From the NCBI GenBank assembly GCA_035967975.1, contig JAWQFQ010000003.1, positions 1-64,000 of the forward strand: DNA of 64,000 nucleotides, in the 5' to 3' direction. The notes beneath the pieces are model-generated. The model had not been told where the DNA came from. It made no database searches and saw nothing but the letters and a program-made list of their open reading frames with translations. Below are positions 25,961 through 33,962 of this stretch, piece after piece; position 1 is the stretch's first letter, and every line of letters starts with the position of its first letter. The DNA comes from Scytonema sp035967975 (lineage in GTDB: Bacteria; Cyanobacteriota; Cyanobacteriia; Cyanobacteriales; Nostocaceae). Both the position numbers and the translations under genes were made by a program.

Positions 25961-26893
25961 GTGAGTATAATAATTAACAAAATGGCAGAGGTAATAAGAC
26001 CTAAAGTTTCTCTGCTAGTTGCCGATGTAGATGGGACGTTGGTCACAAAAGAGAAAGTCCTTACTAAGCGTGCTCGAAATGCAGTGAGTCAGTTGTATGC
26101 AGAGGGTATCGCTTTCACCATTACGAGTGGGCGTCCACCCCGAGGTATGAAAACACTCATCGACGATCTCGCTTTAACAGCTCCTATTGCCGCTTTTAAC
26201 GGTGCAGTGTTTTTGCGTCCAGATTTCTCAATCATTGAGCAGAATCTTTTGAGTGCGCCGATCGCCAAGCGAGTGATCGAGATTATTGATTCTCATGGTT
26301 TAGACGTTTGGATCTTCAGCGATCGCGATTGGTTTGTGCGCGATCGCCACGCCCCCCATGTTGACCGCGAAGAATGGACAATCAAGTTTGCACCAACAGT
26401 TGTGCCAACATTTGATAACATCCTCAACAACGTGGCAAAGATTGTCGGTGTTAGTGACGACCTAGAGCTGGTGGCGCAGTGCGAAGCAGACACCCAACAA
26501 GAGTTTAGAGAACAAGTTTGCTGCAAAACTAGTACCAGTTCAGGTGGCGGGGAACTAGTCTCTGCCGCTCGCTCCCAACCTTATTACCTCGACGTAACCC
26601 ACCCACACGCTAACAAAGGGTTTGTCGTCGAGCGGCTCTCACAGATGTTAGCAATTCCTACAGAAGAGATTGCAACTATCGGGGATATGCCGAACGATGT
26701 GCCAATGTTCTCGAAAAGCGGTCTGAGCATTGCAATGGGCAACGCCAGCCAAGAGGTGCAACGTGCTGCCAAATATGTGACAACCTCCAACGAAGACGAA
26801 GGTTTCGCCAACGCGGTAGAACGCTATATTTTGGGCACTCAAAGTTCGGCTCACACTCCGAGCGCAGTTTATCAAATGGAAGAAACAAAATGA
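25961..26893 (+). CDS. HAD-superfamily (Cof-type) phosphatase
   Basis: A roughly 310-residue hydrolase. HAD motif I is LVADVDGTLV with the nucleophile Asp, motif II is FTITSGRPPRGM, and motif III/IV is EEIATIGDMPNDVPMFSKSG; the cap lies between, as in Cof/IIB sugar-phosphate phosphatases. AGGAGG (25946-25951) touches the ATG at 25952 but stands nine bases before the in-frame GTG at 25961, so I prefer the GTG. Its stop overlaps the aldolase start (ATGA), a sign of coupling. Its place within a sugar-phosphate operon suggests a sugar-phosphate substrate, not shown by sequence. Confidence 0.88.
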   Translation: MSIIINKMAEVIRPKVSLLVADVDGTLVTKEKVLTKRARNAVSQLYAEGIAFTITSGRPPRGMKTLIDDLALTAPIAAFNGAVFLRPDFSIIEQNLLSAPIAKRVIEIIDSHGLDVWIFSDRDWFVRDRHAPHVDREEWTIKFAPTVVPTFDNILNNVAKIVGVSDDLELVAQCEADTQQEFREQVCCKTSTSSGGGELVSAARSQPYYLDVTHPHANKGFVVERLSQMLAIPTEEIATIGDMPNDVPMFSKSGLSIAMGNASQEVQRAAKYVTTSNEDEGFANAVERYILGTQSSAHTPSAVYQMEETK

Positions 26894-27810
26894 GCAAGTA
26901 TGTACAAGAAATTCTCAGCTGGTACGGCAGCGACAATCCAGGGACGCTGACCAACCTGTCTCGACTACTCAACCACGGCAAACTTGCAGGTACTGGCAAA
27001 CTAGTTATCCTGCCAGTGGATCAAGGCTTTGAACATGGACCTGCACGTAGTTTTGGCCCTAACCCACTTGCTTACGACCCTCGCTATCACTTTGAGTTAG
27101 CTATTGAGGCAGGCTGTAATGCCTATGCTGCCCCCTTAGGTTTTTTGGAAGCAGGAGCGCGAGAGTTTGCAGGCGAAATCCCTCTGCTTCTTAAAGTCAA
27201 CGACCATGATGTCCTCCTTGATGAACAAGACCCGAATCAAGCTCTAACTGGCAGCGTAGCAGATGCACTACGCTTGGGATGTGTAGGCATCGGCTTTACT
27301 ATCTACCCCGGCTCAGCACATCGGATGGAGATGTATCAACAAATCCGCGCCTACGCTGAAGAAGCCAAGCGCTGTGGTTTGGTGGTAGTCATTTGGGCTT
27401 ATGCTCGTGGGTCTGGTTTGAGCAAAAAGGGTGAAACCGCGATTGATGTCATCGGTTATGCTGCACAAATTGCGGCCCAACTTGGCGCACATATCATCAA
27501 AGTCAAGCTACCGACAGCACACATTGAGCAAGAAGCAGCACGTAAAGTTTACGAAAAAGAGCAAATTCCAATCGAGACACTGACCGAGCGAGTACGTCAC
27601 GTAGTACAGTGTACCTTCAATGGACGGCGTATTGTCATCTTCTCTGGTGGTCCAACCGAAAACGATGAAACAATACTTGATGAAATCCGCTCCATCCATT
27701 ACGGCGGTGGGTTTGGCTCGATTATCGGACGCAACTCATTTCAGCGCTCCAAATCTGATGCACTACAGCTGCTCAACGCCATCATGGAGATTTATAGAGA
27801 AGTTATTTAG
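26890..27810 (+). CDS. Class I fructose-bisphosphate aldolase (DhnA/FbaB type)
   Basis: Schiff-base aldolase of the archaeal/DhnA type, 306 residues, splitting fructose-1,6-bisphosphate to triose phosphates without metal. The motifs are VILPVDQGFEHGPARSF (residues 39-55), KVNDHDVLL, and ALRLGCVGIGFTIYPGS. The Lys-containing AHIIKVKLPT (residues 200-209) holds the expected Schiff-base lysine, and IVIFSGGPTEN plus GGGFGSIIGRNSFQR form the phosphate site. The class IIB Calvin-cycle aldolase of cyanobacteria is unrelated, so this is an accessory enzyme. The ATG at 26890 overlaps the previous stop. Confidence 0.93.
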   Translation: MSKYVQEILSWYGSDNPGTLTNLSRLLNHGKLAGTGKLVILPVDQGFEHGPARSFGPNPLAYDPRYHFELAIEAGCNAYAAPLGFLEAGAREFAGEIPLLLKVNDHDVLLDEQDPNQALTGSVADALRLGCVGIGFTIYPGSAHRMEMYQQIRAYAEEAKRCGLVVVIWAYARGSGLSKKGETAIDVIGYAAQIAAQLGAHIIKVKLPTAHIEQEAARKVYEKEQIPIETLTERVRHVVQCTFNGRRIVIFSGGPTENDETILDEIRSIHYGGGFGSIIGRNSFQRSKSDALQLLNAIMEIYREVI

Positions 27811-27865
27811 CCGCTCATATCAAATTCCGTCGAATCACTGATCATCAAAAGCTTACAGACCTTTT

Positions 27866-27890
27866 ACGTCTTTGCGTCTTCGCGTGAGTT
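27866..27890. repeat. Inverted CGCAAAGACG repeat copy
   Basis: ACGTCTTTGCGTCTTCGCGTGAG is the reverse complement of the repeat between ureD-ureA and ureA-ureB. It lies in the 118-bp gap before pgl. Confidence 0.7.
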
Positions 27891-27928
27891 TTAATGATAA
27901 CCATTGAAGCGGAAATGATATCACATCC

Positions 27929-28744
27929 ATGAAACGACAGGTCATGTTATCAGTAAAGCCTGACATTCAAATTGTCACAAACCCTGAAGAGCTTAGCTTA
28001 AAAGCTGCAGAGGAATTTGTCCACCGCGCTGAAAAAGCGGTACAAGCACGAGGGCTGTTCACCATCTCCCTAGCTGGCGGCTCAACACCCAAAAATCTTT
28101 ACACGCTTCTGGCTAGCAATACCGCATCCTTTCGAGAACAAGTTCCCTGGAACAAAGTTCACTTTTTCTGGGGTGATGAGCGCCATGTCCCACCAGATCA
28201 TCAGGATAGCAACTACCGTATGGTGCAAGAGCGGTTACTATCGCAAGTCCCTGTTCCACCAGAAAACGTACACCGGATTTTGACTGAAAATCCAGACGTT
28301 AAGAAAGCAGCAGACGAGTATGAGCAAATGTTACAGGATTTCTTTGAATTGCACGAGGGGCGATCGCCACGCTTTGATTTAGTGCTTTTAGGAATGGGAG
28401 CAGATGGACACACCGCCTCTCTGTTCCCAGGAACCAATGCTATCCACGAACAAACTCATCTCGTTGCTGCTCCCTGGGTAGAAAAACAAAATACCTACCG
28501 GGTGACTCTGACACCACCAGTCTTGAACAATGCCTTGTCCATAATCTTTCTTGTTAGTGGAGCAGAAAAAGCAGAAGCCTTACAAGCAGTGTTGGAGGGC
28601 GAACTTGAACCCGATCGCTTTCCCGCTCAGATTATCCGTCCAAAACAAGGGACAGTGTTATGGCTAGTAGACCAAGCAGCCGCCCACCTCTTGCAGCAAA
28701 CAAGTATAGATAGCAAATTTCACCTCACCTCTAAACAAAACTAA
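27929..28744 (+). CDS. pgl: 6-Phosphogluconolactonase
   Basis: Hydrolyses 6-phosphogluconolactone, the product of zwf, to 6-phosphogluconate. The GlmI/NagB-like fold is shown by SLAGGSTPKNLYTLL, HFFWGDERHVPPDHQDSNYRM and LGMGADGHTASLFPGT. Length from ATG 27929 is 271 residues, near the family's 230-270. An in-frame ATG at 27944 (MLSVKPDIQIV) is equally possible, since neither has a strong ribosome-binding site. It completes the oxidative pentose-phosphate steps in this island: zwf, pgl, gnd. Confidence 0.95.
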   Translation: MKRQVMLSVKPDIQIVTNPEELSLKAAEEFVHRAEKAVQARGLFTISLAGGSTPKNLYTLLASNTASFREQVPWNKVHFFWGDERHVPPDHQDSNYRMVQERLLSQVPVPPENVHRILTENPDVKKAADEYEQMLQDFFELHEGRSPRFDLVLLGMGADGHTASLFPGTNAIHEQTHLVAAPWVEKQNTYRVTLTPPVLNNALSIIFLVSGAEKAEALQAVLEGELEPDRFPAQIIRPKQGTVLWLVDQAAAHLLQQTSIDSKFHLTSKQN

Positions 28745-28754
28745 GGAGATAAAA

Positions 28755-29336
28755 ATGACTAACGTATTAATAGTATACGCAACAGACTACGGCAATACAC
28801 GGAAGATGGCTGAGGCGATCGCCACAGGTGCCAAGTCAGTTCCTGGTACTCAAGTCTCAATCAAATTAGCGGAAGAAACCACAACAGATGATTTAATTGC
28901 TAGTGATGCAGTTATTGTTGGGACACCTGTTCACATGGGAAGCCCAGATTGGCGCGTCAAAAAATTTATCGATACAGTATGCAGTCGGCTTTGGATGAAA
29001 GATAGCATGGTTGGTAAAGTTGGTGCTATATTCGCTACTGGCAGTGGCTATGGAAATGCTGGAGGTGGATGTGAACTCACGATGCTGGCTCTACTTAATA
29101 ACCTGGTTGAGCTAGGGATGGTGATAGTACCTCTTCCCAAAAATACCCCTGGCTACCACTTGGCTGGTCTCCAGTGGGGACCTTACGGACGCTCCGCTGG
29201 AGAAAAGATGGAACAAACAGGTGTAACAGAAGAGAGACTCGAAGCTGCAAGACACCACGGAGCCAATGTATCTAGAATTGCTTCTGTTGTGAAAGGTCAC
29301 GATTTGTTTGCCAAACCAACTCCAGTTTTAGCGTAA
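28755..29336 (+). CDS. WrbA-like flavodoxin-fold NAD(P)H:quinone oxidoreductase
   Basis: FMN-binding flavodoxin-fold protein of 193 residues. The phosphate loop is YATDYGNTRKMAEAI (residues 8-22). The isoalloxazine loops are GTPVHMGSPDW and ATGSGYGNAGGGCELTMLALLNNL, and GLQWGPYGRS is near the C-terminus. This is the WrbA layout, a two-electron quinone reductase that limits semiquinone radicals. AAGGAG precedes the ATG at 28755, 10 nt after pgl. NADPH or NADH from zwf/gnd could serve it. A MITE-like element begins directly at its stop codon. Confidence 0.9.
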   Translation: MTNVLIVYATDYGNTRKMAEAIATGAKSVPGTQVSIKLAEETTTDDLIASDAVIVGTPVHMGSPDWRVKKFIDTVCSRLWMKDSMVGKVGAIFATGSGYGNAGGGCELTMLALLNNLVELGMVIVPLPKNTPGYHLAGLQWGPYGRSAGEKMEQTGVTEERLEAARHHGANVSRIASVVKGHDLFAKPTPVLA

Positions 29337-29429
29337 TAGACATAGGCGTGAAAATGAGATAAGGGCGAACAGCCGTTCGCCCCTACAAAGGATTTTGACG
29401 AACGCGTGGTTAATTTCTGGAGATGTCTA
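29337..29429. repeat. MITE-like TAGACATCTCC element, copy A (inverted)
   Basis: This 93-bp element starts TAGACATAGGCGTG right after the WrbA-like stop codon and ends TTAATTTCTGGAGATGTCTA. Its centre is the palindrome AGGGCGAACAGCCGTTCGCCC. Same family as 33311-33404 and 54600-54690. Confidence 0.85.
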
Positions 29430-29478
29430 TTGAATTCAATTCAAAAGAAAACCGCCATATCCAAAAAGGAAAATAGAA

Positions 29479-30246
29479 ATGAAAATAGAAGGTAAAGTAG
29501 CTTTAGTAACTGGTAGCAGCCAGGGAATTGGTCAAGCTATAGCGGTCCGCCTTGCTCAAGAAGGCGCAGATATTGTGATTGACTACCGCAGCCATCGGGA
29601 GGGTGCTGAGGAAACCCTAGCTAAAGTAGAAGCCACAGGACGCTCTGGCTTCATTATGAAGGCAGATTTAGGTGTAGTCAGCGAAGTCCGCCAGTTGATT
29701 GAGTCAGGTATCCAACAATTCGGTAAACTAGACATCTTAGTGAATAACGCTGGGATTGAAAAGAACGCTGATTTTTGGTCAGTATCAGAAGCAGATTATG
29801 ACGCAGTTCTGAATGTCAACCTAAAAGGTGTGTTTTTTGTCACTCAAGCCTTTGTCCAGCACTTGATTGAAACTAAACGGACTGGAAAAATTATTAACAT
29901 CAGTTCAGTGCATGAAGAACTCCCGTTCCCACATTTTACTTCTTACTGTGCGAGTAAAGGTGGCGTCAAAATGATGACGCGCAACTTAGCTATTGAACTG
30001 GGACCTTTTGGAATAACAATCAACTCTGTCGCGCCAGGAGCAATTGAGACCCCTATCAATACTAAGCTTTTGAATGACCCAGAGAAGTTGAGTGCTTTAC
30101 TCAAGAATATTCCTTTGGGTCGTTTAGGTAAACCCCAAGATGTGGCTTCTGTAGTTGCTTTTTTAGCCTCCTCTGATGCTGACTATGTGACAGGTACAAC
30201 CTTCTTTGTGGATGGTGGACTGCTATGGAATTATCAAGAGCAGTAA
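29479..30246 (+). CDS. Short-chain dehydrogenase/reductase, glucose-1-dehydrogenase-like
   Basis: Classical SDR of 255 residues. TGSSQGIGQAIAVRL is the cofactor glycine motif (residues 11-25), DYRSHREGAEE the strand-2 end, LVNNAGIEKNADF the NNAG motif. Catalytic Ser is in INISSVHEELPFPHFTSYCASKGG, with Tyr-x-x-x-Lys as YCASK. It resembles glucose 1-dehydrogenases of Bacillus type (PGAIETPIN, VTGTTFFVDGGL), so a sugar substrate is plausible. AAAAGGAAAAT lies upstream of the ATG. It sits in a plus-strand run between a flavodoxin and a GH63-like enzyme. Confidence 0.88.
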   Translation: MKIEGKVALVTGSSQGIGQAIAVRLAQEGADIVIDYRSHREGAEETLAKVEATGRSGFIMKADLGVVSEVRQLIESGIQQFGKLDILVNNAGIEKNADFWSVSEADYDAVLNVNLKGVFFVTQAFVQHLIETKRTGKIINISSVHEELPFPHFTSYCASKGGVKMMTRNLAIELGPFGITINSVAPGAIETPINTKLLNDPEKLSALLKNIPLGRLGKPQDVASVVAFLASSDADYVTGTTFFVDGGLLWNYQEQ

Positions 30247-30283
30247 AAATTAGACATGATTTAGGAAAAATAGGAAAAAAATT

Positions 30284-33037
30284 ATGACTCAAGAAGAAGC
30301 AAGATTAGCAGCCCACCGCGATCGCACAGCATACTGGAAGCGGTGGGGTCCTTATTTAAGTGAACGACAGTGGGGAACAGTGAGAGAAGATTACAGCGCA
30401 ACTGGGGAAGCCTGGAACTACTTCACCCATGACCAAGCTCGCTCCCGCGCTTATCGATGGGGAGAGGATGGTATTGCTGGAATTTCAGATAACCACCAAC
30501 GACTTTGTTTTGCGATCGCTCTTTGGAATGGTGAAGATACCATTCTTAAAGAGAGAATGTTTGGTTTAACGGGAAGTGAAGGCAATCATGGGGAAGATGT
30601 CAAAGAATACTACTTCTATCTAGATAATACCCCCACGCATTCCTACATGAAATATCTTTACAAATATCCCCAAGCGGCTTTCCCCTATGCTCGATTAGTT
30701 GAAGAAAATCGTAACAGAGACCGCAATAGCCCAGAATTTGAATTGCTCGATACGGGTGTGTTTGCTGACGACCGCTACTTTGATGTGCTGGTAGAGTACG
30801 CGAAGAATTCACCTGAAGATATCCTCATTAAACTCAGTATCACCAACAGAGGACCAGAAGCAAAAACGCTGTATTGTTTGCCGACTCTCTGGTTTCGGAA
30901 TACTTGGTCTTGGGATCTTAGTCAAGAAAAACCTGTTTTAAAGGTTTTCACATCTGATACTCATTTAAGCATCATCCAAGCCTCTCATCCAACTCTAGGA
31001 GATAGATGGCTCTACTGTGAGGGTGCTACCCAATTACTGTTTACAGAAAATGAAACTAATTATGAAAGATTGTTTGGGGTGAGTAATACTTCTCCTTACG
31101 TCAAAGATGCAGTTAACGACTATATAGTACATGGTCGAAAAGAAGCTGTCAATCCCAATCTTATCGGTACCAAAACCTCAGCTTATTATGAATTGTCAAT
31201 TGGTGCAGGCGAAACCAAAGTAGTGCGATTGCGGTTGAGCGACATCTCCCCATCCCACTCTTATCAAGGAGAAGAAGGTGTAGAACCGTTCGGTATTGAG
31301 TTTGAGAGAATTTTTCAAAATCGGATCTCGGAAGCAGATGAATTTTATTACCGCATTTGTCCTTTTCAGTTATCTGAGGATATGCGGAATGTGCAACGAC
31401 AGGCATTTGCTGGTATGTTGTGGAGTAAGCAATTCTATTACTACGTCATTGAAGAATGGCTCAAGGGCGATCCAGGTAATCCACCGCCACCACCGGAACG
31501 TCAGCGTGGCAGAAATCATGAATGGAATCATCTGTTTAATGATGACATTATCTCTATGCCAGACAAGTGGGAATATCCCTGGTTTGCGGCTTGGGATCTG
31601 GCGTTTCATCTGATCCCGCTCGCAATGATTGACCCAGATTTTGCCAAGTACCAATTGGATGTACTGACGCGGGAGTGGTATATGCACCCTAACGGTCAAA
31701 TTCCAGCGTATGAATGGGCTTTTAGTGATGTTAACCCACCTGTTCACGCTTGGGCTGCCATGCGTATTTATCAGATCGAGAGAAAAATGTATGGTCGCAC
31801 TGATAAACAATTTCTGGAACGTGTGTTTCAGAAGTTGCTGCTCAATTTTACCTGGTGGGTGAATCGGAAGGATGTAGAAGGGAACAATGTTTTTCAGGGT
31901 GGTTTTCTAGGATTGGACAATATCGGTGTTTTTGACAGAAGTGCTGAACTTCCCACCGGTGGACATATTAATCAAGCAGATGGTACTAGCTGGATGGGAA
32001 TGTATTGTCTGAATATGCTAGCGATCGCCCTGGAACTGGCAAAAGATAATTCTACCTACGAAGATATTGCTAGTAAGTTCTTTGAACATTTCCTTTACAT
32101 TGCTGATGCCATAGACGGCATTGGCAAAGAAGGAATCGCTTTATGGGATGAAGTTGATGGCTTTTACTACGATGCACTGCATTTGCCCGATGGTAGTCAT
32201 TGTCCCATGAAAGTGCGCTCGATAGTAGGGTTATCCCCACTTTTTGCCGTTACCACCTTGGAACCAGAGGATTTGAAGAGGTTCCCAGGCTTTAAACGAC
32301 GGATGGAATGGTTCATTCGCAATCGTCCTGACTTGAGCCGAAATGTTGCTTGTATGCAAACACCTGGTGTTGGTGCTAGAAGACTGCTGGCGATCGCGTA
32401 TCGAGATAAACTCCGCCGCATCCTGCAAAAAATGCTAGATGAGACAGAATTTTTAAGTCCCTATGGGATTCGCGCTATTTCTAAGTATCATGAGTCCCAT
32501 CCTTATATTCTGGCAATAAATGGTCAAGAATACCGGGTAGATTACGAACCTGCTGAGTCTCGCACTAGTCTGTTTGGGGGAAATTCCAACTGGCGTGGAC
32601 CGATTTGGTTCCCGATCAATTATCTCATCATTGAGTCACTCCAAAAATTTCATCATTACTTAGGCGATGATTTCAAAGTGGAGTGTCCGACTGGTTCTGG
32701 TCAAATGATGACACTTTGGGAAGTTGCGGCTGAGTTATCTCAGAGACTGACTCGGATTTTCTTGCAAGAACCATCTGGTCAGCGACCTGTTTACGGCGGT
32801 ACAGAAACCTTCCAAACCAACCCTCATTGGTGCGATTTCATTCTTTTTAACGAGTATTTTCACGGAGATAATGGTGCCGGAATTGGTGCTAGCCATCAAA
32901 CAGGCTGGACGGGGTTAGTAGCAAAACTGATTCAGCAGTACGCAGAATATAGCGGAGAAAATGGTTTTGTTCCAAAAACTGACAATGCTTTGGTGAAGCC
33001 AAATGCTAACCGTTCCACTGTTGGCTCAGTAGCATGA
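30284..33037 (+). CDS. GH63/MGH-type glycoside hydrolase (glucosidase-like)
   Basis: A 917-residue soluble (alpha/alpha)6-barrel glycosidase. An N-terminal beta-sandwich (to ~residue 350) has RAYRWGEDGIAGISD and WNGEDTILKERMFGL. The barrel follows, with PDKWEYPWFAAWDLAFHLIPLAMIDP, GGFLGLDNIGVFDRS, LWDEVDGFYYD, and the C-terminal HWCDFILFNEYFHGDNGAGI. No signal peptide, so it should act in the cytoplasm on glucosylglycerate-, trehalose- or oligosaccharide-like substrates; the exact one is unclear. The ATG at 30284 follows AGGAAAAAAATT. It is the last gene of the sugar island, and a repeat-rich gap follows. Confidence 0.88.
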   Translation: MTQEEARLAAHRDRTAYWKRWGPYLSERQWGTVREDYSATGEAWNYFTHDQARSRAYRWGEDGIAGISDNHQRLCFAIALWNGEDTILKERMFGLTGSEGNHGEDVKEYYFYLDNTPTHSYMKYLYKYPQAAFPYARLVEENRNRDRNSPEFELLDTGVFADDRYFDVLVEYAKNSPEDILIKLSITNRGPEAKTLYCLPTLWFRNTWSWDLSQEKPVLKVFTSDTHLSIIQASHPTLGDRWLYCEGATQLLFTENETNYERLFGVSNTSPYVKDAVNDYIVHGRKEAVNPNLIGTKTSAYYELSIGAGETKVVRLRLSDISPSHSYQGEEGVEPFGIEFERIFQNRISEADEFYYRICPFQLSEDMRNVQRQAFAGMLWSKQFYYYVIEEWLKGDPGNPPPPPERQRGRNHEWNHLFNDDIISMPDKWEYPWFAAWDLAFHLIPLAMIDPDFAKYQLDVLTREWYMHPNGQIPAYEWAFSDVNPPVHAWAAMRIYQIERKMYGRTDKQFLERVFQKLLLNFTWWVNRKDVEGNNVFQGGFLGLDNIGVFDRSAELPTGGHINQADGTSWMGMYCLNMLAIALELAKDNSTYEDIASKFFEHFLYIADAIDGIGKEGIALWDEVDGFYYDALHLPDGSHCPMKVRSIVGLSPLFAVTTLEPEDLKRFPGFKRRMEWFIRNRPDLSRNVACMQTPGVGARRLLAIAYRDKLRRILQKMLDETEFLSPYGIRAISKYHESHPYILAINGQEYRVDYEPAESRTSLFGGNSNWRGPIWFPINYLIIESLQKFHHYLGDDFKVECPTGSGQMMTLWEVAAELSQRLTRIFLQEPSGQRPVYGGTETFQTNPHWCDFILFNEYFHGDNGAGIGASHQTGWTGLVAKLIQQYAEYSGENGFVPKTDNALVKPNANRSTVGSVA

Positions 33038-33578
33038 AAACCACTGTTAAGTTTAGCCTTAACTTGAAGTTCTTGATTGGTCAAAATCTTCAGAGTGCAT
33101 CATACTAAGTTAAATCACTTAATAAACAGGAGTGTTGGGAAAAATAAGACAAAGTCAAGAAAAGCATTCAGCACCTCAGCTATCAGCACTTACAGCATTT
33201 AGCAGGTAAATGAAGTACATCGGTAGGGGCGAACGGACGTACCTGTGGGTTCTCTGTTGAGTACGCCCTTACAACAATCTGTACCGCAGGCTTGTTGCAA
33301 TCTGCTGCAAGAGACATCTCCGACAAAGATGTAAGGGCGAACGGCAGGAGCGCCCCTACCAACGCTTTCAGGACACGCATATTTAATTTCCACGCCTATG
33401 TCTAAGACTGTTTCATTCTTCGTCAGAAGAGGATTTCGTACAAATTTTGTCAAAAGCTCTTAACTGACGGCTGATAGCTAAATGCTCACCCTACGTCAAA
33501 CAGTTCAGTTAAGGCAAGTTTTGTGAAAATTTCAGGTATGTAGCGACAAGTTCCCTTGGGAATCCAAAGGGAATAATT
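33038..33578. other. Repeat-filled spacer
   Basis: No gene. It contains CAGCACCTCAGCTATCAGCAC repeats (33169-33190), a GTAGGGGCGAACGG ... GTACGCCCTTAC palindrome (33223-33272) and a MITE-like element (33311-33404), i.e. two related inserts in a row. Confidence 0.7.
33311..33404. repeat. MITE-like TAGACATCTCC element, copy B
   Basis: Left end GAGACATCTCCGACAAAGATG; core GTAAGGGCGAACGG...CGCCCCTAC; right end ATTTAATTTCCACGCCTATG then TCTA. Same order of parts as copies A and C. Confidence 0.8.
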
Positions 33579-33962
33579 TTGCGTTTTTATATTGTAGCAA
33601 CATTTATTAAGTTAGTGGCTAAAAAACATAGTGAGGATACCGTAGTTGTAAAGGGAGCTATACCGAAAACTTTAAAGCTTAAGTTTAAGGTTCTCTGTGT
33701 ACAGAAAGAATTGGATATGAGTGCGGTGTTGGAGGATTTGCTCGGGCAATGGATAGAAGCTGATGCGCCTCTTACTGAATCTTTTGTTGATTCGTTTAAT
33801 CAAGACTTTGAGGATGTTAAAGCATATGTCCCAAAATCTTTAAAGCTTCAGTTCAAGATGCTTTGCACTCAGAAACGAGTGACGATACGTTCTGTTTTAT
33901 GTATGCTCATCAAGCAATGGATAGAATTGGACGGTTCTAGTTCTGGGTCTTTGCCACTTTAA
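33579..33962 (+). CDS. Tandem ribbon-helix-helix-like protein
   Basis: The 127-residue protein contains two similar halves: VVKGAIPKTLKLKFKVLCVQ (and following DMSAVLEDLLGQWIE) and VKAYVPKSLKLQFKMLCTQ (and following TIRSVLCMLIKQWIE). Each looks like a beta-strand plus two helices, the CopG/ParG ribbon-helix-helix unit that normally dimerises to bind DNA. A fused pair could bind as a single-chain pseudo-dimer. The TTG at 33579 has AAAGGGA upstream; a GTG at 33615 (MAKKHSED...) gives a more usual N-terminus, and the choice is open. No toxin or partitioning partner is adjacent. Likely a DNA-binding regulator. Confidence 0.65.
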   Translation: MRFYIVATFIKLVAKKHSEDTVVVKGAIPKTLKLKFKVLCVQKELDMSAVLEDLLGQWIEADAPLTESFVDSFNQDFEDVKAYVPKSLKLQFKMLCTQKRVTIRSVLCMLIKQWIELDGSSSGSLPL

